Below are positions 39,088 through 44,717 of a DNA stretch of 44,717 bases, one piece after another. The translations under genes were made by a program, and so were the position numbers. Where the stretch lies: assembly GCA_032718475.1 (NCBI GenBank), contig JAUCBJ010008457.1, positions 1-44,717 on the forward strand, written 5' to 3'. The stretch is from Nemertoderma westbladi (taxonomy: Eukaryota; Xenacoelomorpha; Nemertodermatida; Nemertodermatidae). Under the pieces are notes generated by a model, which worked only from the letters and a program-made list of their open reading frames with translations, was not told the origin of the DNA and searched no databases. Position 1 is the stretch's first letter. Each line of letters opens with the position of its first letter.

Positions 39088-40674
39088 GTGAATGTGGAAA
39101 TATCAAATTCAGAAGAACAAATTATCACTACTTCATCATCTCTTTCTATTGATCCCACAATTATTTCTGTTATAAAGTGTGAAAATTTTTCTTCAAAGAA
39201 AATATTGCTGACAATAACCAGTTGGGTTTTACGATTTATTCACAATATAAAGGGAAAGATGCTAAAAAACACTAACCACACAATGGATATTTATCAGCAT
39301 TTAAGATACGAACTGCCGAGAATATGTGGATCCTTAACTTATAGAAACTGTATTATTCCAGCGAAATAAAATATTTGAATAATAAAGAAAAAACCGCTCC
39401 ACCTTTTTTGGTGACATCTCTAAATCTATATTTAGATGAAAATAATAATAATAAATTGGATCTGCTAATATCCCATAATCAGAAATTCCCCTTATTGTTA
39501 CACAGGAACGACTACTTTACAAAGTTAGTTATTATTGAATCACATTGGAATTTTATCCACAATGGAACTGGGGATACGTTTGCTGAAATGCGCACTAAAT
39601 TTTGGGTGCCAAAGTGAAGACAAACCGTGAAATCAATTATAAAGAATTGAAAGATTTGTAAAAGCATAGAAGGGAAATCGTACAGCAATCAGACAATGCC
39701 TGCCTTGCCACTCAAACGGGTTGAAATGTTTGACTGTTTCCATAATACAGGTATTGATTTTGCAGGTCCGTTTAACAACGTAATTGTTGTAGAAGGTAAC
39801 TCATATAAACTAAAAACTTATCTTGTTCTTTATACTTGCAGTGCCTCAAGATATGTGTGTCTGGACATCGTCGAAAACTTAACTACAGATTTATTTTTAC
39901 TATCCTTTAGAAGGTTTATATCACGAAACGGTTATCCAGCACCTATTTTATCCGACAACGGAAAAACATTTAAGGCAGCATCCAAAGAAATACGGAAATT
40001 CACAAAGATGATTGTTCGTGACGAAACGTTTATTGGATATCTCTCAAGGAAGGATTTTAATGTTGAACTCGCCCAATGGTGGGGTGGTTTCTGGGAACGT
40101 CTGGTGGGTTTATCCAAACGTTGTTTAAAGAAAACAATCGGTTCCAAATGTATTTCTATTGGTGAAATGAGGACTGTCGCTCTAGAAGTTAAACACATAA
40201 TAAACAACCGACCGCTTACCTTCGTCTATTATCCCGATGATATTGATGACATTGAGCCCTTAACACCTTCCCATTTGTTATATGGTCGTAGATTGGGGAG
40301 AGTTACACTGTCCCGATAAATACGAAATCAACTCTATTGTAATGCGAAAACGTGGAAAACTTCAATTCAATCTAGTTAACGCCTATTGGAAACGATGGTT
40401 GAAAGAATACCTCAGTGAATTACGAGAACACTATAAACCACGCGTCCCCAATCAAAACAACAGAGTCGAACCCAGTGTCGGTGATGTAGTTCTCGTACAC
40501 GAGGAAAAGATGCCACAATCTCGATGGAAACTCGCTAAAATAAAACAAACTCATACAGGCCGTGATGGAAGGATTCGAAGTGCCACTGTAAAGGTCTACG
40601 CCGCTCACAAGAAAAAACCTGTGGAACTCAATAGACCAGTGACACGTCTTTATCTTTTAGAAACAAATAACTGA
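39088..40674 (+). pseudogene. BEL/Pao integrase and C-terminal domain, second lineage
   Basis: AT-rich coding sequence in four consecutive frames: a pre-integrase region (39088-39369), a zinc-binding region with 'VIIESHWNFIHNG' (39375-39617), the integrase core (39696-40319) and the C-terminal domain (40282-40674, ending 'LNRPVTRLYLLETNN'). The core keeps all three acidic positions: D in 'NTGIDFAGP', D in 'LSDNGKTF' and E in 'WWGGFWERL'. Frame changes at about 39370, 39620 and 40300 inactivate it. The wording and base composition differ from the 16-kb element, so it is a separate BEL lineage. Confidence 0.9.
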
Positions 40675-41325
40675 AATTTATTATCTATTGGTTGTAGGGT
40701 TTTAATCTACGAAATATGTGTTGTTTATATTATTGTTTAAAGCTTGGTTAATTCACATAACAGCAAAAATGGACTATTATTTTGTTTCTTGTTATAAAAG
40801 TAGGATATCTACAGTATAGACATAAAATTATTGAACTTTATACTAATTTGGTTTATTTTTTTTGACATTGTGAATAATTTTTTTGAACTTTGTTCGTATA
40901 TTTTATAAATTAACTTGGGGGAAATGTCTTGGATACTACTAATTAATTTATTGTGATATTAGCAAAGTTCTTGTTTTGATTTATTGCATATTTTGACGTT
41001 GACTGCAATCTGATAATCACTGCAGGTTTAACACTTTATTGTAATTAATTACGTAATTAATTGTGTCATCATTTAAACCAATATTGCCATGTATAACCTG
41101 TTTGACCTAAGTATTTTACGTAATCAATGTAATGATATAAACAATATATATATATAATATATATAAATAATGTATTAGACTTAATATTCTTTCTTTTGTA
41201 ATTAGTTTGTGCGTTTGTGTGGTTTCGTTTAAATTATATTACTACTGTAGGTTTGTCGGAATATAAAGATTTTAGTTAGTTTACAATAACTTGTTTTTTT
41301 TTTACTACTAACTTCCCCGAACCGA
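40675..41325 (+). repeat. Probable 3' LTR of the second BEL lineage
   Basis: A purine-rich 'ggggaaa' at 40917-40923 is followed by 'tgtcttgg' at 40925, a fitting polypurine tract and LTR start about 250 bp after the pol stop. The right boundary is somewhere before 41330, where Ty3-type coding begins. No second LTR copy is in the window to confirm the limits. Confidence 0.45.
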
Positions 41326-41334
41326 CTCCTCAAC

Positions 41335-43582
41335 AAGGGACTATGATGACCACATCAAGAACCTGAAAGCCTGCTTGGAAAGGTGCAATGAGAAGGGAAT
41401 CACACTAAAACTAAGCAAGTCCACATTTGGTATGAATGAAAAAGAATGGTTTGGTCGTACTTTTACACCATACAGTGTTGCTGCTGATCCAAAGAAAATA
41501 AAAACAATCATTGAAGCAGGACGTCCGGTCAATGTCGAAGATGTCTGGTCTCTCTTAATGACATGCCATTATAATGCCAAATTCGCTTTCGACCATCCCA
41601 CTGTACCTGATTCATACAACGAACAGATAACACAACCACTCCGAATGTTATTACGCAAAGACACAACCTTCTATTGGGGCCCAATTGAGGAAGAGTCATA
41701 CCAGAAGTTGATTACCACCACGAGCTCAGAAACTACACTGCGACCCTACAAATCCGAACTGCCAACACATTTTGTGGCAGACGCATCTGAAGTTGGCATT
41801 CAAGCAAGTTTATACCAAAAAGAAGATCGGAACAAATGTGTACCAGTAGACCACACAAGCCGAGCACTTTCAGAGACTGAACAGAATTATTCACCAATCG
41901 AACGGGAAAGCCTTCTACAATCGTGGGGAATGCAACAATTTAGGTACTACTTATTGGGGGGACTTTTCACAAGCTGGAGCGACCACGAACCACTGATACC
42001 ACTATACAGTATACAACTCCCAAAAAGCAACCTCCATGCGAATCTCCAAACACCGCGATCAGATACAAGACCTCAACTTCAAAATGAAACATCTTCCTGG
42101 AAAGGAATTGCCCTCTGATTTCGGCAGCAGACATCCAATTCCCATCAAGCATCTAAGCGAGGATCAGCAAGAACGACTGGGCATTTACATAGGCAAAGAG
42201 AGCTATATCAAAAAACTCAATATCATCGACTCACCTGATACAATAACAACCAAAGAACTCATAGCTGCTTCTCACTTTGACAAAACTTACCAGAAAGTTG
42301 CGCTTAGAACTTGCTCTTAGGCAAACATCCAACAAAAAGCAGTCTCGAAGGCTATCGACGAATCTGGAACAAACTATGCATTGTTGGAGACCTAGTTATT
42401 AGGGGAGACAAAATTGTCGTCCCAGATGGAGAGTTCTTTCCAGGTTCGGGAAACATTAGACAATGGATCATTGATGCAGCTCATGAAGGACATCCAGGGA
42501 TAGTCACCATGAAACGCCACATCCGATCAAGAGTTTGGTTTCCAAACATGACAAACGTGTTAATTCTAGGGTAAATAGTTGCCTCGCTTGCCAGGCGGCA
42601 ACCAAGACCCACCATCGAGACCAACTCATTCCATCAACACCACCCATGCAACCATGGCAACATTTATCCGCAGATCACTGGGGTCCAACAGAAGATGGAA
42701 AATTTATTCTAGTCGTTGTTGATGAACTTACCAAGTACCCAGAAGTAATGATAGTAAATGGTACCAGTTCTGATAAGAACATTGAGGCATTTGACTAAAT
42801 CTTTTCTCGGCATGGCTTCTGTGAAACACTTAAAATGGATAATGGACCACCCTTCAATGGATCAGATTCCCATGAGTTACAACAATATCTTAAATGGGCG
42901 GGAATAAAACACAAGCTAACTCAGAGTGCTGAAGACCCAGAAGCGGACTGGCTGAAAGTTTTATGAAACAATGCCAGAAAACATGGCACACTGCCATAAA
43001 AGAAAAGAAAAATCCCACAGCAGAACTAAACAAACACCTTCGAATGTACAGAGAAACACCTCAAATATCGACAAACAAATCCCCTGCTGAACTACTCTTC
43101 AGAACGAAATTCCAAAACCGCCTCCCAATGGCTGCTTTCGAGAGTGAAGACATCAAGGAAGCCCGATTCAATGACATGTTGGCCAAAGAAAACAGAAAGG
43201 ATACAAAGACGCCAAACAATACGTAAAGCCACATGAAATTTCAAACGGAGACGAAGTGCTGCTCAAACAAAAACAGACAAAATCAAAACCACCTTTCGAT
43301 TCAAAGCCTTATACCGTCACAGACGTTGTTGGCCACCAAAAAAATCAGGATGGAAAAGAGATAACTAGAGATGCACAGAAGTGGAATCAAATTAACACAA
43401 ACACACCAATTAACTACGACAACATACAACAAAGAAGAGCAGAATATCACCATGAACGAAATAATGACTGGTTGGATGGAGATCTAAATATATCAATGAC
43501 CTCACCAGAAACTGTGAACCTATCGGAAGTCGAAGCTACAAACAGGGAGCCTGAAAACATCAACCAATCACTGCCCAATTAA
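41335..43582 (+). pseudogene. pol: Ty3-type pol: RT C-terminus, RNase H and integrase
   Basis: The fragment starts mid-RT, just after where the YxDD box should be ('YDDHIKNLKACLERCNEKG'). Then come RNase H with 'VADASEVG', 'PIERESL' and 'WSDHEPL', the tether region 'KHLPGKELPSDFGSRHPI', the integrase zinc site ('HEGHPGIVTMKRH' and 'CLACQ'), the core ('LSADHWGP' and 'KMDNGPPFNG', with the final acid in 'EADWLK'), and a C-terminal 'GDEVLLKQKQTKSKPPF'. Frameshifts and stops occur near 42050, 42310, 42550, 42800, 42964 and 43225. Gene order RT-RNase H-IN fits Ty3-type elements, not BEL. It is inactive. Confidence 0.9.
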
Positions 43583-43680
43583 GGATGCTCCTAACGCACA
43601 AGATGCATGCCGATCCACTATGGAGACTATGTCATGTTCTAGAACGACTCATATTCCCATAGGGGCAAGAAAAACAGAGG

Positions 43681-43920
43681 TGTAATGTCCATACTCACCC
43701 AATATAAACTTATATAGCTTTTGAGGTTTTTAATATAACCCAGTTGGTGGTGGTCTGTTGTTTAACATGTTGTAAACATGTATGACCTTTTTTTATTGGT
43801 TAAGTAATGTTATTTATCTGTAATCAGTTTGGTGGTGGTTGATTGAGACTGAGCCTTATGTGAGATACTTATTATTAAATCCTTGCCAACTTTATTACAC
43901 CTAACTTTTGAAGCATTACA
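43681..43920 (+). repeat. 3' LTR of the Ty3-type element
   Basis: 240 bp beginning TGTAATG and ending CATTACA, a perfect 7-bp inverted terminus. It is preceded by a purine-rich 'gcaagaaaaacagagg' tract about 100 bp after the pol reading ends. No 5' partner is visible. Confidence 0.75.
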
Positions 43921-44003
43921 CTGAACATACTATATGCCATGCTGGGAGAGATGTGTAGGGGATAGGGTAAAACATAAACATGCTGGGATTAAACACGGAG
44001 GTC
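43921..44003. other. Leader between the Ty3 LTR and the BEL-type gag
   Basis: Short non-coding stretch. No LTR end or primer-binding site for the downstream gag is identifiable. Confidence 0.3.
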
Positions 44004-44717
44004 ATGGCTTACATACCGGATAGTAGGCAGGAACCTGCTAGGCCTATACCGGTACCTGTTGCACACCAGTATGACTATAATATGCAGGGATATAACATAT
44101 ACCCAGGGGAGGGGGGGGGGGGGGTATTGCAGATAAGTGTATGGGCCCAAATATAATGACATCTACCCCAGCGCAGAATATAACACCAGCAGGGGGGAGG
44201 GGGGTGGGGGCAGGATAACACTCATCCATCACTGTATCCGCAACACATGCAACAAAAGAAAATAAAGGTCGCAACCCTCTCAGATCCAAACAAGTCGTTC
44301 GACACCGAGATATGGAGGGGACCATTGCCCCAGATGATATATCCCACACAGGGAAAGTCGAGGAACCCGAGAGGTGAAGCACAGTCAACACCGAAAGAGC
44401 CTGCATCCGTACAATCAAGCGCACTGGAAATTCAAGCGATGGGAATAACAACACTCATCGATGCGCTAAAAACTAGAATAGAGCTGCCACCCATGGAGCC
44501 TTTTAAGTTTGATGGTAGCTGATGGTCAAGCTGGAAGAATATCTACAGTTCTGGAGGATGTACAGCAATGAGATTCTCACAGGCTACACAGGGGGGGGGG
44601 GGGGGGGGGGGCAGCCTATGATATTGTGAGGCAATATCTGGGAATCGAAGCATGGATGGCATTACAACAGCATGGAGAGCCCTGGATAGGGAATTTGGCC
44701 ACCCGGTGAAGATTATC
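44004..44717 (+). pseudogene. gag: BEL-type gag with DUF1759-like core, running off the window
   Basis: It begins at the ATG at 44004 ('MAYIPDSRQEPARPIPVPV'). Reading continues through three frames that change at G-runs near 44109 and 44192. The gag core signature 'IELPPMEPFKFDGS' is at about 44485-44520, followed by 'WSSWKNIY', and after a third G-run (44590-44612) by 'TAWRALDREFGHPVKII' at the window edge. An in-frame TGA sits right after 'FDGS', where the family has an Asp. The core matches the DUF1759 pattern (F-x-G ... W ... A-L-x-x-F-G-x-P). The rest lies outside the window. Confidence 0.75.

Overview
This window is animal (metazoan) nuclear DNA with no bacterial or phage gene organisation. 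The evidence is a spliced host gene fragment with GT-AG introns (a beta/gamma-crystallin-type domain, minus strand, 32379-32921) set among many retroelement types: a LINE, BEL/Pao, Ty3-type and Penelope-like elements, plus TTAA-flanked non-autonomous elements, MITEs, minisatellites and long G-runs. A marine invertebrate is my best guess, from the repeat mix. The species cannot be read from the sequence.

Layout. 1-997 holds a decayed LINE reverse transcriptase (minus strand). 1000-7785 is mostly non-coding: a 315-bp duplication, a 68-bp minisatellite, a TTAA-flanked element (4049-4784), and a MITE with a 15-bp minisatellite on both sides. 7786-9110 is a decayed plus-strand coding region. 9504-25581 is one complete-length 16,078-bp BEL/Pao LTR retrotransposon on the minus strand. 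It has 1,199-bp LTRs that differ at only four positions I could find, and a 5-bp target duplication (ACTAC). Its order, read on the minus strand, is: 5' LTR; a 2.3-kb repeat-rich leader; an atypical gag; nucleocapsid zinc knuckles and aspartic protease; RT, RNase H and integrase; the pol C-terminal domain; an AT-rich spacer; a large third ORF (ORF3); 3' LTR.

25.6-31.4 kb is repeat territory: two TTAA-flanked elements beginning TTAACCCTATTA, one of them cleanly inserted in a tandem array, plus a second copy of the 5.5-kb MITE. 32.4-32.9 kb holds the host exons. 34.1-36.15 kb holds two Penelope-like 3' ends head to head, followed by a hammerhead-ribozyme-like fold. 36.2-44.7 kb is a graveyard of BEL/Pao and Ty3-type fragments, ending in a BEL-type gag that runs off the window and is broken at G-runs.

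The most notable system is ORF3 of the large BEL element. It is about 900 residues, has no membrane segment or signal peptide, carries three zinc-knuckle-like motifs and a basic tail, and sits where other elements carry env. The decayed coding region at 7786-9110 appears to keep several of the same motifs in the same order and at similar spacing. ORF3 may therefore belong to a family of accessory retroelement proteins rather than being a one-off capture. All homology statements come from reading motifs by eye; no database search was possible.
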